Part shown: one piece after another, positions 34,801 to 42,824 of the stretch
How positions within the stretch are numbered: position 1 is the first letter of the stretch
How the letters are laid out: the number at the start of each line of letters is the position of its first letter
From: Bacteroides mediterraneensis
GTDB taxonomy: Bacteria; Bacteroidota; Bacteroidia; Bacteroidales; Bacteroidaceae
Reading direction: 5' to 3'
Assembly: GCF_025993685.1 (NCBI RefSeq)
Contig: NZ_DAJPEN010000001.1
Span: forward strand, 4,278,001 to 4,342,000
DNA: 64,000 bases
Position numbers and translations under genes: made by a program
The notes under the pieces: model-generated
The model's input: the letters and a program-made list of their open reading frames with translations, nothing else
What the model was told of the DNA's origin: nothing
Databases searched by the model: none

Positions 34801-35000
34801 CCGTTCAGGCTCATGAAGTTCTTGGAGTCTTCCTTGACTGCCTTGGCGGCCATTTCTGCATTTTCATACGCAAAGAAGTTTGCGTGCATCGGTGCCCGGT
34901 TGATGGCATTGACTTCGGGGTCCTGCCATTCTTTGAACGTCTGTGCGCTGGCCGAGAGCACACAAGCACCTAAGATTCCTAACACGAGTTGTTTTTTCAT
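31887..35000 (-). CDS. GH2 beta-galactosidase, large LacZ-type, secreted
   Basis: A 1037-residue enzyme with signal peptide (LGACVLSASA). Domains in order: sugar-binding jelly roll (about 60-215, FWKVGFNDKGWDNLQVPGVW), immunoglobulin-like (225-330), TIM barrel (330-620), a further beta domain, and the Bgal_small_N type C-terminal domain (760-1030, GRGPIENYIDRN). The acid/base Glu is in SLGNEAGYGP and the nucleophile Glu in QCEYAHAMGNSEG. It hydrolyses terminal beta-galactose, probably in the periplasm. The gene starts 35 bases after the lytic transglycosylase gene and may share its transcript, although the functions are unrelated. Confidence 0.93.
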   Translation of the reverse strand: MKKQLVLGILGACVLSASAQTFKEWQDPEVNAINRAPMHANFFAYENAEMAAKAVKEDSKNFMSLNGTWKFFWVRNADARPTDFWKVGFNDKGWDNLQVPGVWETQGYGDPIYVNTGYPWRGRFENNPPHVPTEQNHVGSYRREIMVPADWSGKDIIAHFGAVSSNMYLWVNGKFAGYSEDSKLEAEFNLTPYLKPGQKNLIAFQVFRWCDGTYLEDQDFFRYTGVARDCYLYTRNKKRIDDIRVTPDLDSEYKNGSLAITLNLKGNGNVSLELLDAKNQTVASTEVKGSGKVAATLQVENPQKWSAETPYLYTLRATLKDGSKTSEVVPVKVGFRKIELKNAQILVNGQPVLFKGADRHEMDPDGGYVVSRARMIQDIQIMKQLNINAVRTCHYPDDNFWYDLCDKYGIYVVAEANIESHGMGYGEETLAKEPSYKKAHLERNQRNVQRGFNHPSIIFWSLGNEAGYGPNFEAAYDWVKAEDPSRAVQYEQARIDGKTDIYCPMYADYKWCEEYSKNDKYQKPLIQCEYAHAMGNSEGGFKEYWDLVRKYPKYQGGFIWDFVDQSIRWTGKNGKMIYAYAGDFNRMDDSGDKNFCDNGLISPDRKPNPHAYEVQYFYQNIWTTPGDLSKGEIKVYNENFFRDLSAYALEWEVLKDGKAIRSGRVDNLNVAPQQTAAVKLDLGKICQCGEWLLNVKYIQKNREGLLPAGSVVAKDQLVLNPYKAPAMDLKNVTATNQQVVEPQINPNYPDYIAVEGDGFYMEFSKRNGYLDKYDVNGVSMLKEGEALTPNFWRAPTDNDFGAGLQNKYAAWKNPGIKLTDFNYKVENGLAVVNSTYDLTEVSAKLYLTYQINNEGAVKVTQKMVADKNAKVSPMFRFGMQMVMPKSFEKISYYGRGPIENYIDRNHCTDLGIYNQNVSDQFYPYIRPQETGTKTDIRWWRQLNMAGNGLMFVAEAPFSASALHYTIASLDDGTEKKQSHSFEVEEADLTNLLIDKAQMGLGCVNSWGALPEAQYMLPYGDYEFTFTMTPVKGYIACE

Positions 35001-35035
35001 GGATAATTATTATATTTAAAATGATAATGATTTTC

Positions 35036-36004
35036 TTATTCCACCACCCACGCCGGATTGTGCGGGAGGATTACTCTTGGGTTGTAATACATTTCTTCTT
35101 TATCGGGAATTCGAATGAGGTATTCCTTTCCGCTGTGGTTGGGGAGGGAAGTTCCCCGTAGCCAGGGGTTCATGCTTTTCAGCAGGCTGAAGTTGATGCC
35201 TTGTCCCTTGGCAAAGCGGGCCAGGTCGTCAATGTCTTCGGTCACTTTGACGGTCCGATAAGGAATAGGAGGATATAAATCGCTGGAACGCAGGTAGAAA
35301 CCGAATTGTTTCGGGTCGGTCAGCAGCATCTTGGCGGCCAGGATGCGGTACACATAGCGCGAGGTTTCCTCCACCAGGTAAAGGTCGAGGGCATTGTCAG
35401 TATATTGTCTGTCTTGTTGCTGGCTGATTCTTCCCTGTCCGGCGTTGTAGGAAGCGGCCACAGTTTCCCAGTTGCCAAACTTGCGGTAAGCCTGTTTCAG
35501 GTATTTGCAGGCAGCCACGGTGGATTTTTCCACGTTGTAGCGTTCGTCCACGTGGTGGTTCACTTCCAGGTCGAAATCGCGGGCGGTGCCGCTCATGAAC
35601 TGCCACAGTCCGGCGGCTCCGGCTCCCGAACGGGCCAGCGGATTGACGTTGCTTTCGATGACCATCAGGTATTTGAAGTCGTCGGGAACCCCTTGTTCCT
35701 TCAGGATGGGTTCAATGATAGGGAAATAGCGGTTGGCCCGCTTGATGATTTGCAGCGAAGTGCTGTGCATGTAAGTGAACGCCATCAGTTCCCGGTCCAT
35801 ACGTTCGCGCCGGTCATAGCGCGTCAGGTCGATGTCGATGCCGCAGAAATTAATGCTTTTGGGAACTTCAATGCAGCTGTAAGTAGGGGACGAGGCTGTT
35901 TCTGTCTGTGCAGTGCAGGAGGTGGAAAAACCGGGTAACAAAAAACCGGTTACAAATAGAGCGGTTGTAAGTGATAAAGTGTATAAGCGTTTTGTCAATT
36001 TCAT
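35036..36004 (-). CDS. Lytic transglycosylase, MltD-like
   Basis: A 322-residue exported protein. After the signal sequence the SLT domain occupies about 95-225: catalytic Glu in MVIESNVNPLARSGAGAAGL, then WQFMSGTARDFDLEVN, RYNVEKSTVAACKYL and VAASYNAGQGRI. The C-terminal 80 residues may form a degenerate LysM-like peptidoglycan-binding part. It would cut the MurNAc-GlcNAc bond to 1,6-anhydro products in cell-wall turnover. I use ATG 36004; a TTG two codons upstream also opens the frame. A TATTTTTG -7 box (complement of 36049-36056) lies 45 bases upstream. Confidence 0.9.
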   Translation of the reverse strand: MKLTKRLYTLSLTTALFVTGFLLPGFSTSCTAQTETASSPTYSCIEVPKSINFCGIDIDLTRYDRRERMDRELMAFTYMHSTSLQIIKRANRYFPIIEPILKEQGVPDDFKYLMVIESNVNPLARSGAGAAGLWQFMSGTARDFDLEVNHHVDERYNVEKSTVAACKYLKQAYRKFGNWETVAASYNAGQGRISQQQDRQYTDNALDLYLVEETSRYVYRILAAKMLLTDPKQFGFYLRSSDLYPPIPYRTVKVTEDIDDLARFAKGQGINFSLLKSMNPWLRGTSLPNHSGKEYLIRIPDKEEMYYNPRVILPHNPAWVVE

Positions 36005-36295
36005 ATTCAAGGCTTTCTTGTAACTGTCGGTCTTTTGTGAATCTGTGGCAAAAATAAGGACTTATTTATGTAAGTCAGGGGTATAATTTAGGCAAAAGTC
36101 AAGTAAAAATCGTTCAAAACTGGTTTGAGTCTACTTAATTCCCCGTTTGGCTATGCATATGTTGTGCTATTTTGAGCCTTTAGGGCACAAAAAATCAACA
36201 GCTCTTTGTTTAAAAATCGCTCTAAAATACGAAATAAACTTTTGGGAAACGCTACCTTTTTAATTTATTTCACAAAATTGCAGTTCTCTGAAAGT

Positions 36296-36763
36296 TCATT
36301 CTTCCATGCTGAAACTTTTCAGGATGGTCTCTGGAATTTTGTCATTTTCCTGGCGGTATACAATGGAAATATAGAAGCCGCAGCTTCCGTCTTTGGCCAG
36401 CAGGTAGCAATAGACGCATTTTTCTTCTTCGCAATTCCCTTTGAGCTGCACGCCGTGAAACTGTGGCAGCTCAAAAGGTTGCACTTCGCTTTGTGAGGTC
36501 ACTTCATCGTCTGTGGCGATGGCTTTCAGTTCTTGTCCCAATTCTTCTTTTTTCATGCCTTCTCCTTCCAGCAGCTGAATGGTGAGGTAGTAGGTGTCGT
36601 TCCCGGCCAGATAGCCTTCGGAAGAATCATCTTCCACGGTGAGGTCGGACGGAGCCTTGAAGGATACTCCATACGAATCCCATCGGGTGGTTTTCAACTG
36701 TTGTGCGACTGCCGGAACGGCTACGGTAAAGAATGCAATCAGGATAAAGAATAACTGTTTCAT
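36296..36763 (-). CDS. Secreted small protein of unknown function
   Basis: A 155-residue protein with a signal peptide (MKQLFFILIAFFTVAVPAVAQ). The mature part (TTRWDSYGVSFKAPSDLTVE, YYLTIQLLEGEG, CGFYISIVYRQENDKIPETI) resembles small beta-rich periplasmic proteins of the DUF1795/PsbP-like type, but I cannot assign it firmly. Its ATG overlaps the stop of the DUF2007-type gene by 4 bases, so the two are coupled. I see no terminator after it, and the 291 bases up to the transglycosylase gene contain nothing else evident. Confidence 0.65.
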   Translation of the reverse strand: MKQLFFILIAFFTVAVPAVAQQLKTTRWDSYGVSFKAPSDLTVEDDSSEGYLAGNDTYYLTIQLLEGEGMKKEELGQELKAIATDDEVTSQSEVQPFELPQFHGVQLKGNCEEEKCVYCYLLAKDGSCGFYISIVYRQENDKIPETILKSFSMEE

Positions 36764-36987
36764 GCTTTTCGTTCTGTTACTACCTTTCGTGCGTAAACTT
36801 CTTCTTCCTTATTAACCAGTACACATACGGAACCTCCTCCATAGGAAGAAGTCATGGCAGACAGTGGTGTTTCATCTTTTAGCATGGCATCCACACCGGC
36901 TGATCTCAACAAGCCCTTTATCAATTCAGCTTCCCAGAGGTCTCCTCTGAAAACTTCAATCAATGAATCGTAATCTTTTGCTTCCAT
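36760..36987 (-). CDS. DUF2007-type small protein
   Basis: A 75-residue cytoplasmic protein. The pattern VFRGDLWEAELIKGLLRSAGVDAMLKD, a Gly-rich loop (SSYGGGSVCVLV) and EEVYARKVV fits DUF2007, a ferredoxin-like fold sometimes called putative signal-transducing protein. Function is unknown. First gene of a two-gene unit with the secreted protein downstream. Confidence 0.7.
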   Translation of the reverse strand: MEAKDYDSLIEVFRGDLWEAELIKGLLRSAGVDAMLKDETPLSAMTSSYGGGSVCVLVNKEEEVYARKVVTERKA

Positions 36988-37124
36988 AGTCTTTTGTTTT
37001 AAGGGTTAATAATTAGAAGTTCGTTTCTCTCATATATTCTATGTCAAAGATAACAAACTTTCGGAAATAAACATGCTTTCGGGCATATATTTCTTTGGCA
37101 GTGACGATTATTTCCTTCTGATTG

Positions 37125-37155
37125 TTTTGAATATCTGCCTGAAATTGTATTTTTG
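37125..37155 (+). promoter_or_regulatory. Promoter of proA
   Basis: TTTTG at 37125-37129 (-33) and TATTTTTG at 37148-37155 (-7) are separated by 18 bases, a good Bacteroides promoter; the ATG follows 20 bases later, giving a short leader. Confidence 0.65.
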
Positions 37156-37175
37156 CGATAAACTGTAATCTGAAA

Positions 37176-38435
37176 ATGGCGAAAATGAATCTGAATGAAA
37201 TATTTCAATCCGTTCGGGCTGCATCCCGTAAACTGGCAATGTGGGATGTGGAAACGGTGAATGCACTTTTGTGTGCGGTGGCCGACAAGATAGAGGAGCA
37301 AACAGACAGCCTCCTGGAGGCCAATCGGGAGGACTTGCTGCGGATGGAAGTTTCCAATCCGAAGTATGACCGTCTGAAGCTGACGAAGGAACGGTTGTCG
37401 GGGATTGCGGCCGACATGCGTCAGGTGGCTGCACTTCCTTCCCCGCTGGGGCGTGTCCTGGAGAGTTATACGGTGCCGAGCGGGCTGCGGCTGAAAAAGG
37501 TGAGTGTGCCTTTCGGCATAATCGGGGTGATTTATGAAGCCCGTCCGAATGTGAGTTTCGATGTGTTTGCGCTGTGCCTGAAAACTGGGAACGCTGCTAT
37601 CCTGAAAGGAGGGAGTGATGCGGATGCTTCCAACCGGGCTATCGTGCAGCTCATCCAGGAAGTGCTGGAGGAGTTCGGGGCAGACCCGCACGTGGTGGAG
37701 CTGCTTCCTTCGAGCCGGGAGGCTACGGCGGCATTGTTGCATGCCGAAGGATGGGTGGACTTGATTATCCCCCGTGGAAGCAGTAACCTGATTCGGTATG
37801 TGCGTGAGGAAGCTACCGTGCCGGTCATTGAAACGGGGGCTGGCATCTGTCATACGTATTTTGACAAGGCGGGCGACCTGGATAAGGGGGCGGCTATTGT
37901 CCACAATGCCAAGACGCGCCGGGTAAGTGTCTGCAATGCCCTCGACTGTCTGCTTGTACATCGGGCACGGCTGGGTGATTTGCCGGACCTGTGCGCACCG
38001 TTGCAGGAAAGCCGGGTGATACTGTATGCCGATGAGCCGGCTTATGAGGCTTTGTCGGGACGGTATCCGGTGGAACTGCTTCGTCCTGCCACACCGGAGA
38101 GTTACGGAACGGAGTTCCTGGATTACAAGATGGCCATCAAGACGGTGGAGGATATTGCGGAAGCTGTATCGCATATTTATGCATACGGCTCCGGACACAG
38201 TGAATGTATCGTAACGGAAGATAAAGAAGCGGCCGACTTCTTTACGCGGGCAGTGGATGCAGCCTGTGTGTATGTCAATGCGCCAACTTCCTTTACCGAT
38301 GGAGCTCAGTTTGGTTTGGGGGCCGAAATCGGAATCAGTACCCAGAAACTGCATGCCCGTGGCCCGATGGGATTACGGGAGATGACTACCTATAAATGGA
38401 TTGTGGAAGGCGATGGGCAGATTCGAAAAAAATGA
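37176..38435 (+). CDS. proA: Glutamate-5-semialdehyde dehydrogenase (gamma-glutamyl phosphate reductase)
   Basis: A 419-residue cytoplasmic enzyme of proline synthesis that reduces gamma-glutamyl phosphate with NADPH. Hallmarks: LRLKKVSVPFGIIGVIYEAR, NAAILKGGSDADASN, the catalytic-cysteine segment ETGAGICHTYFD, and VYVNAPTSFTDGAQFGLGAE near the end. Normal family length. proB is not adjacent in this window. The carbamoyltransferase gene follows after 72 bases with its own -7 box. Confidence 0.96.
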   Translation: MAKMNLNEIFQSVRAASRKLAMWDVETVNALLCAVADKIEEQTDSLLEANREDLLRMEVSNPKYDRLKLTKERLSGIAADMRQVAALPSPLGRVLESYTVPSGLRLKKVSVPFGIIGVIYEARPNVSFDVFALCLKTGNAAILKGGSDADASNRAIVQLIQEVLEEFGADPHVVELLPSSREATAALLHAEGWVDLIIPRGSSNLIRYVREEATVPVIETGAGICHTYFDKAGDLDKGAAIVHNAKTRRVSVCNALDCLLVHRARLGDLPDLCAPLQESRVILYADEPAYEALSGRYPVELLRPATPESYGTEFLDYKMAIKTVEDIAEAVSHIYAYGSGHSECIVTEDKEAADFFTRAVDAACVYVNAPTSFTDGAQFGLGAEIGISTQKLHARGPMGLREMTTYKWIVEGDGQIRKK

Positions 38436-38466
38436 ATAAAAGAGAGGTGATATTGTATTTTTATAG

Positions 38467-38474
38467 TATATTTG
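38467..38474 (+). promoter_or_regulatory. -7 box for argF'
   Basis: TATATTTG, 34 bases before the ATG at 38508. No convincing -33. Confidence 0.45.
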
Positions 38475-38507
38475 CGAGGAAAAATAAATTTATATACACT
38501 TTTACGT

Positions 38508-39470
38508 ATGAAGACTTATACCAATGTATTCGATTTGGGCGACTTGAAGACCGCCTTGGATGAAGCGTTCGAGATTAAGAAAGACCGTTATAAATACGAA
38601 GCGTTGGGCAAGCATAAAACTTGTCTGCTGATATTCTTTAATAATAGTTTGCGTACGCGACTGAGCACGCAGAAGGCAGCCCGCAACCTGGGAATGGATG
38701 TCATTGTATTGGATGTGAATCAGGGTGCCTGGAAGCTGGAAACCGAGCGTGGCGTGGTGATGGATGGCGACAAGAGTGAGCATCTGCTGGAGGCTATTCC
38801 GGTAATGGCTTCTTATTGCGATATTATCGGCGTACGTTCGTTTGCCCGTTTCGAAAGTCGGGAGGACGACTATACCGAGAAGATTCTGAACCAGTTTATC
38901 CAGTATTCCGGCAAGCCGGTATTTTCCATGGAAGCGGCTACGGGACATCCCTTGCAGGCTTTTGCCGATTTGATAACGATTGAGGAGTACAAGCGGACCG
39001 AACGTCCGAAGGTAGTCCTGACATGGGCACCACATCCGCGGGCTCTTCCACAGGCCGTTCCGAACTCTTTTGCGGACTTTATGAACGAGGCCGACGTGGA
39101 TTTCGTAATTACCCATCCGCACGGTTATGAACTCGACCCGAAGTTCGTGCGTGGTGCGAAAGTGGAATACGACCAGAAGAAGGCTTTTGAAGGAGCGGAA
39201 TTCATCTATGCGAAGAACTGGGCTTGTCCGGGGGTAACTTGTCCGGAAGATTACGGAAAGATTCTGAGTAAGGATATGAGCTGGACGGTAGATACGGAGC
39301 ACATGTCGTGGACCAACAATGCATTCTTCATGCACTGTCTTCCGGTACGCCGTAATATGATTGTATCAGATGACGTGATTGAAGCTCCGACTTCACTGGT
39401 CATTCCGGAAGCTGCCAACCGGGAGATTTCGGCTACGGTAGTGTTGAAGCGTATGCTCCAGAGTTTGTAA
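38508..39470 (+). CDS. argF': N-succinylornithine/N-acetylornithine-type carbamoyltransferase
   Basis: A 320-residue enzyme of arginine synthesis. The carbamoyl-phosphate loop reads FNNSLRTRLSTQ in place of the STRT of ordinary ornithine carbamoyltransferases, and MHCLPVRRN closes the active site. Bacteroides fragilis has an enzyme of this type that uses N-succinyl-L-ornithine, and this sequence fits that group (MKTYTNVFDLGDL start, ATGHPLQAFADL). I selected ATG 38508; an upstream TTG would include the -7 box. Neighbour proA supports an amino-acid synthesis context. Confidence 0.88.
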   Translation: MKTYTNVFDLGDLKTALDEAFEIKKDRYKYEALGKHKTCLLIFFNNSLRTRLSTQKAARNLGMDVIVLDVNQGAWKLETERGVVMDGDKSEHLLEAIPVMASYCDIIGVRSFARFESREDDYTEKILNQFIQYSGKPVFSMEAATGHPLQAFADLITIEEYKRTERPKVVLTWAPHPRALPQAVPNSFADFMNEADVDFVITHPHGYELDPKFVRGAKVEYDQKKAFEGAEFIYAKNWACPGVTCPEDYGKILSKDMSWTVDTEHMSWTNNAFFMHCLPVRRNMIVSDDVIEAPTSLVIPEAANREISATVVLKRMLQSL

Positions 39471-39488
39471 TAATCAGCACTAAAATAA

Positions 39489-39540
39489 ATGCCGTGACGG
39501 GCGGAGGGATATTCCCTCTTGTCGGTCACGGCATTCTTTT
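39489..39540. terminator. Bidirectional terminator between argF' and the rhodanese gene
   Basis: ATGCCGTGAC at 39489-39498 pairs with GTCACGGCAT near 39524-39533, with an inner GGAGGG/TCCCTC stem, then TCTTTTA. It lies between convergent genes. Confidence 0.88.
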
Positions 39541-39581
39541 ATCTTATCTGTTTTATCGGTGTGAATTGCTTGGGGTCTGTC

Positions 39582-39980
39582 TTATTGCTCGATATCTTTT
39601 CCCAGTTCTTTCCAGCTTTCGAAACCCTTGTCAAGATTGTACACCTTGAAACCTTTCTTGACCAGCAGCTTGGCGGCATTCCGGCTGCGGCGGCCACTCT
39701 TGCAATAGACGGCTACCGGCTGTTCCGGGTTCAGCAGTTCATCGGCATTGGCCGAGAATTTCTCATCCAGCACGTTGATATTGATGCTGCCCGGAATGTG
39801 ACCTTCACTGTATTCAGCCACGGTCCGTACGTCTACCAGCTGCACTTGGTCGTCGCTGATGAAGCGTTCAAACTCGTCGGCGGACAGATTCTTGAAATCG
39901 TCGTTTGACTTTCCTTTGCATGCCACCATGGCTACGGCAAACATGCATATAAAGAACATGAAATAAATCGTCTTAATCAT
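39582..39980 (-). CDS. Rhodanese-like lipoprotein
   Basis: A 132-residue single-domain rhodanese with a lipobox (VAMVAC, Cys20). The catalytic Cys lies in VYCKSGRRSR; other signs are VQLVDVRTVAEYSEGHIPGS and GFESWKELG. It would transfer sulfane sulfur on the periplasmic side. I chose ATG 39980, which starts the signal peptide; the longer frame is not protein-like. Last gene of the leftward envelope operon, 11 bases after the NigD-like gene. Confidence 0.85.
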   Translation of the reverse strand: MIKTIYFMFFICMFAVAMVACKGKSNDDFKNLSADEFERFISDDQVQLVDVRTVAEYSEGHIPGSININVLDEKFSANADELLNPEQPVAVYCKSGRRSRNAAKLLVKKGFKVYNLDKGFESWKELGKDIEQ

Positions 39981-39991
39981 AAAGTAGAGTA

Positions 39992-40657
39992 TTAGTAAGT
40001 AAATTCGTAGCTTACAAAGCCTTTTTCGTACGTGTTGATGCGGAGAATCACCTGGTCGCCTTGTGCAAGCCGTCCTTCGTAAGCCCATAAGGGTATGGAA
40101 AGATAGCTCTTGCGGGTGAACGCCTCATAATCACCGTTCTGGTTGTGATAGAGTGTCAGGTGAAGTGTCCGGCTGCCGTCCTCATTGTCGGTGATTCCGT
40201 CTTCAATGAAATGGAAGATATGGCTTTTTTCTTTGGCCATAGGCAGCAGAATCAGGTTGAGGTAGTTCCCGGATCTCCATACGCTCTGAACGTTCAGCGG
40301 ATCGGTTTTGGCGATGCCGTCTGGCAGTTTGTTGGCTGTCACCGGCTTCACGGCAATAATCAGCTGGCAGGAATACAGCAGGGCTGTTGCATTTCCTTGT
40401 GTGTCTGTTTCCTTGGGCTCATAGATGGATACTGTCCGGTAAGTCGAATCGGGTGTCAGTCCGTCCAGCCCTTCCCGGTTGAGAATCTGCAACGTCTCTC
40501 CCTTGTCGGTGATAAGGTCCTGAAGGGTTCCGCTCGCATCGGTCGTTACATCGATAAAAGTGCTTATCACGTTGGGGTAGACGTACTCATCCTCCTTGCA
40601 TGCTCCCAGAAAGAGCAGGCAGAAGAATGTGCTTAAAAGAAGGGGAACCCGTTTCAT
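39992..40657 (-). CDS. NigD-like lipoprotein
   Basis: A 221-residue lipoprotein (lipobox FLGAC, Cys20) with the layout of Bacteroides NigD-like proteins: an N-terminal small beta domain (ISTFIDVTTDASGTLQDLIT) and a C-terminal beta domain (RTLHLTLYHNQNGDYEAF, SIPLWAYEGRLAQGDQVILR). These occur in bacteriocin-related and other loci; the role is unknown. The ATG overlaps the acyltransferase stop by 4 bases. Confidence 0.75.
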   Translation of the reverse strand: MKRVPLLLSTFFCLLFLGACKEDEYVYPNVISTFIDVTTDASGTLQDLITDKGETLQILNREGLDGLTPDSTYRTVSIYEPKETDTQGNATALLYSCQLIIAVKPVTANKLPDGIAKTDPLNVQSVWRSGNYLNLILLPMAKEKSHIFHFIEDGITDNEDGSRTLHLTLYHNQNGDYEAFTRKSYLSIPLWAYEGRLAQGDQVILRINTYEKGFVSYEFTY

Positions 40658-41808
40658 GCTTCGATGGCTTTCAGGTAGTTGATAGCCGGGTTGGCATACA
40701 TTTGCAGGATACACCGACGGAGGAAATCTTCGTCTTTGTTGGGCAGCTGAATCAGGCTCAGTTTCTGTTGCAGGTAGGCTTCGAAACGTTGCTTCTCTTC
40801 CGGTGTATATTTGCCGGCGGAGGTATCGGTGCCGTTCAGCAAATCACAGGCCACGTAGTTTCCCGGATATATCCGGTAGCTGCGATGGATGTGACGGTCA
40901 ATCAGTGTGGCCAGACGGTTGAAGATTTCCGTCTTAGGCAGTCCCCTCAGCGTTTCCAGTTCCTCGTTCAGACACGGAGCCGTCTGGAAATGCACGCGTC
41001 CCTTGTAGCCGAAAATACCTGTCTGCATGTTGGTCAGGTCGTCTGCCTGGCTTTTCTTGAAGTTTTCCGAATCCCGTTTTTGCTGCATCTCCTTTGCCTT
41101 CAGGAAGTCACACGGGTCATACTCGTACGACAGGGCCACAGGCACGAGATTCAGTTCCTTCAGCCGGTCTACGATGTCGCCTTCTCCTCCCATGGCCAGC
41201 ATTTTCAACACACTTTCCTGGGTACGGTCGTTGGAGTCCTTGGCCCTTCCTTCACGCTGGGCAATCCACACGTTTTCCTTTTTCTGAGTCACGGCAAAAT
41301 GGATATAGCGTGACATGCGGGCCGACGATTCCAGCATCTGTCGCATGCTCAGGGCACGCTGCACGATGAAGGCCTTGTTCACCCGGACCAGCTTCTTTAT
41401 CCAAGGGTAAATCAGCAGGTTGTCGCCGATGGCGATTTCCACGGTATTGGGAAAACCATTGTCCAGCAGGCCGACGGATAGAAATCCCGGGTCGAGTACG
41501 ATATCCCGGTGGTTGGAGATAAACGTATAACTCTTTTGTTTGTCGGGAAGGGAAGAGGTATCCAGGTCGAAGCCGTCACTATGTTGTTGCATGATGTCGT
41601 GGAGCAGCTTGTGAAAGAACGTTTTCTGGACGTCCAGGTTGGTCTTGCAGTGACGTAGCTGTGCTGCAAGCATCTCCATGGGGATACCCGGCATGACAGA
41701 CTGAATGACAGTCTGAAAGTCCTTATCGGCCAGCAGTTCCTCACAGATTTGCGGAAGCTCTTCGGGGGTGTACGGACGAATGTCGTCGAATTCAGCAGGT
41801 ATGTTCAT
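40654..41808 (-). CDS. Glycerol-phosphate acyltransferase-like protein
   Basis: A 384-residue protein of the PlsB/PlsC-like acyltransferase superfamily. The active-site segment is FISNHRDIVLDPGFLS, which spaces His and Asp by five residues rather than the usual four, with the glycine/arginine block VWIAQREGRAKDSNDRTQ downstream. It probably transfers acyl groups in lipid synthesis at the inner membrane. An internal promoter (complement of TATCTTTG, 41832-41839) lies 24 bases upstream of its ATG within the Ddl gap. Coupled to the NigD-like gene. Confidence 0.78.
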   Translation of the reverse strand: MNIPAEFDDIRPYTPEELPQICEELLADKDFQTVIQSVMPGIPMEMLAAQLRHCKTNLDVQKTFFHKLLHDIMQQHSDGFDLDTSSLPDKQKSYTFISNHRDIVLDPGFLSVGLLDNGFPNTVEIAIGDNLLIYPWIKKLVRVNKAFIVQRALSMRQMLESSARMSRYIHFAVTQKKENVWIAQREGRAKDSNDRTQESVLKMLAMGGEGDIVDRLKELNLVPVALSYEYDPCDFLKAKEMQQKRDSENFKKSQADDLTNMQTGIFGYKGRVHFQTAPCLNEELETLRGLPKTEIFNRLATLIDRHIHRSYRIYPGNYVACDLLNGTDTSAGKYTPEEKQRFEAYLQQKLSLIQLPNKDEDFLRRCILQMYANPAINYLKAIEA

Positions 41809-41831
41809 GATATAGAATGGCTTGTTCTCTT

Positions 41832-41839
41832 CAAAGATA
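41832..41839 (-). promoter_or_regulatory. Internal -7 box upstream of the acyltransferase gene
   Basis: CAAAGATA (complement TATCTTTG), with CAA (complement TTG) at 41862-41864 inside the ddl gene as possible -33. It would allow separate expression of the last three genes. Confidence 0.5.
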
Positions 41840-41844
41840 CAAAA

Positions 41845-42822
41845 TTAATTGAAATGGTCTTCAATAATGTTGGTCATTACATCTTTTATATCCAGTCCGG
41901 CGGCACGTACCTGTTGCGGAATGAAGCTGGTAGCCGTCATTCCCGGAGTGGTATTGATTTCGAGCATGTTGATTTTCTCGCCTTCCGTGATGATGTAATC
42001 CACGCGGACGATGCCCTTGCAGCCCAGAATGTCGTAGATGGCGGAAGTGAGCTGCTGTACACGGCTGGTCAGTTCCGGGCTGAGGCGTGCCGGTGTGATT
42101 TCCGTCACTTCTCCTTTGTATTTGGCGTTGTAGTCAAAGAATTCGTTCTTGCTGACCACTTCGGTAATCGGGAAGACTACGGAGTCCTTTTTCGTCTTGT
42201 AGCATCCGTTGGCCAGTTCGATACCGTCCATAAAGGCCTCAATCATCACGTCGTCCGATTCCTTGAAGGCTTCTTGCAAGGCCGGTTGGATTTGTTCCTT
42301 GGTTTTCACCTTGGTTACGCCGAAACTGGAACCGCTGGCGTTGGGTTTGATGAAGCAAGGCAGTCCGATTTTGCTGATGACTTCCTCGTCGCTGATGCCA
42401 TGGCGTTTGTTCACCAGCATGGACTCAGCTACCCGTACGCCGAAACCTTTCAGATACTGGTTTAGGGTGAACTTGCTGAAAGTCATGGCCGATACCAGTA
42501 CGTCGCAGGTAGAGTAAGGGATGCCGATCAGTTCGAAATACCCCTGCAGGATACCGTTTTCTCCCGGAGTTCCGTGGATGGTGATATAGGCAAAGTCGGG
42601 GATGATTTTCTTTTCGTGGTCCATAAAGCTGAAGTCGTTCTTGTCCACTTTGGCGCGGCTTCCGTCGGAAAGGATGGCTTCCCAGTGTGCTTTGGTCAGT
42701 TCCACAATATAAAGGGTATATTTTTCCTGGTCGATAAAAGAGTAGATACCCTCTGCACTTTTCATGGAGACTTCGTGTTCGGAAGAGTCTCCTCCTGCTA
42801 CAATCGCAATTGTACGTTTCAT
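41845..42822 (-). CDS. ddl: D-alanine--D-alanine ligase
   Basis: A 325-residue ATP-grasp enzyme that joins two D-alanines for peptidoglycan. Motifs: IVAGGDSSEHEVSMKSAEGI, ITIHGTPGENGILQGYFELI, LPCFIKPNASGSSFGVTKVK, GCKGIVRVDYI and MLEINTTPGMTATSFIPQQ. Its ATG lies 2 bases from the RluD-type stop, inside one operon with the PASTA protein. Complete and typical. Confidence 0.96.
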   Translation of the reverse strand: MKRTIAIVAGGDSSEHEVSMKSAEGIYSFIDQEKYTLYIVELTKAHWEAILSDGSRAKVDKNDFSFMDHEKKIIPDFAYITIHGTPGENGILQGYFELIGIPYSTCDVLVSAMTFSKFTLNQYLKGFGVRVAESMLVNKRHGISDEEVISKIGLPCFIKPNASGSSFGVTKVKTKEQIQPALQEAFKESDDVMIEAFMDGIELANGCYKTKKDSVVFPITEVVSKNEFFDYNAKYKGEVTEITPARLSPELTSRVQQLTSAIYDILGCKGIVRVDYIITEGEKINMLEINTTPGMTATSFIPQQVRAAGLDIKDVMTNIIEDHFN

Positions 42823-42824
42823 AA

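Noticed and set aside
37044..38354. 436-codon minus-strand frame opposite proA
   Set aside because: Shadow of a strongly conserved enzyme gene.
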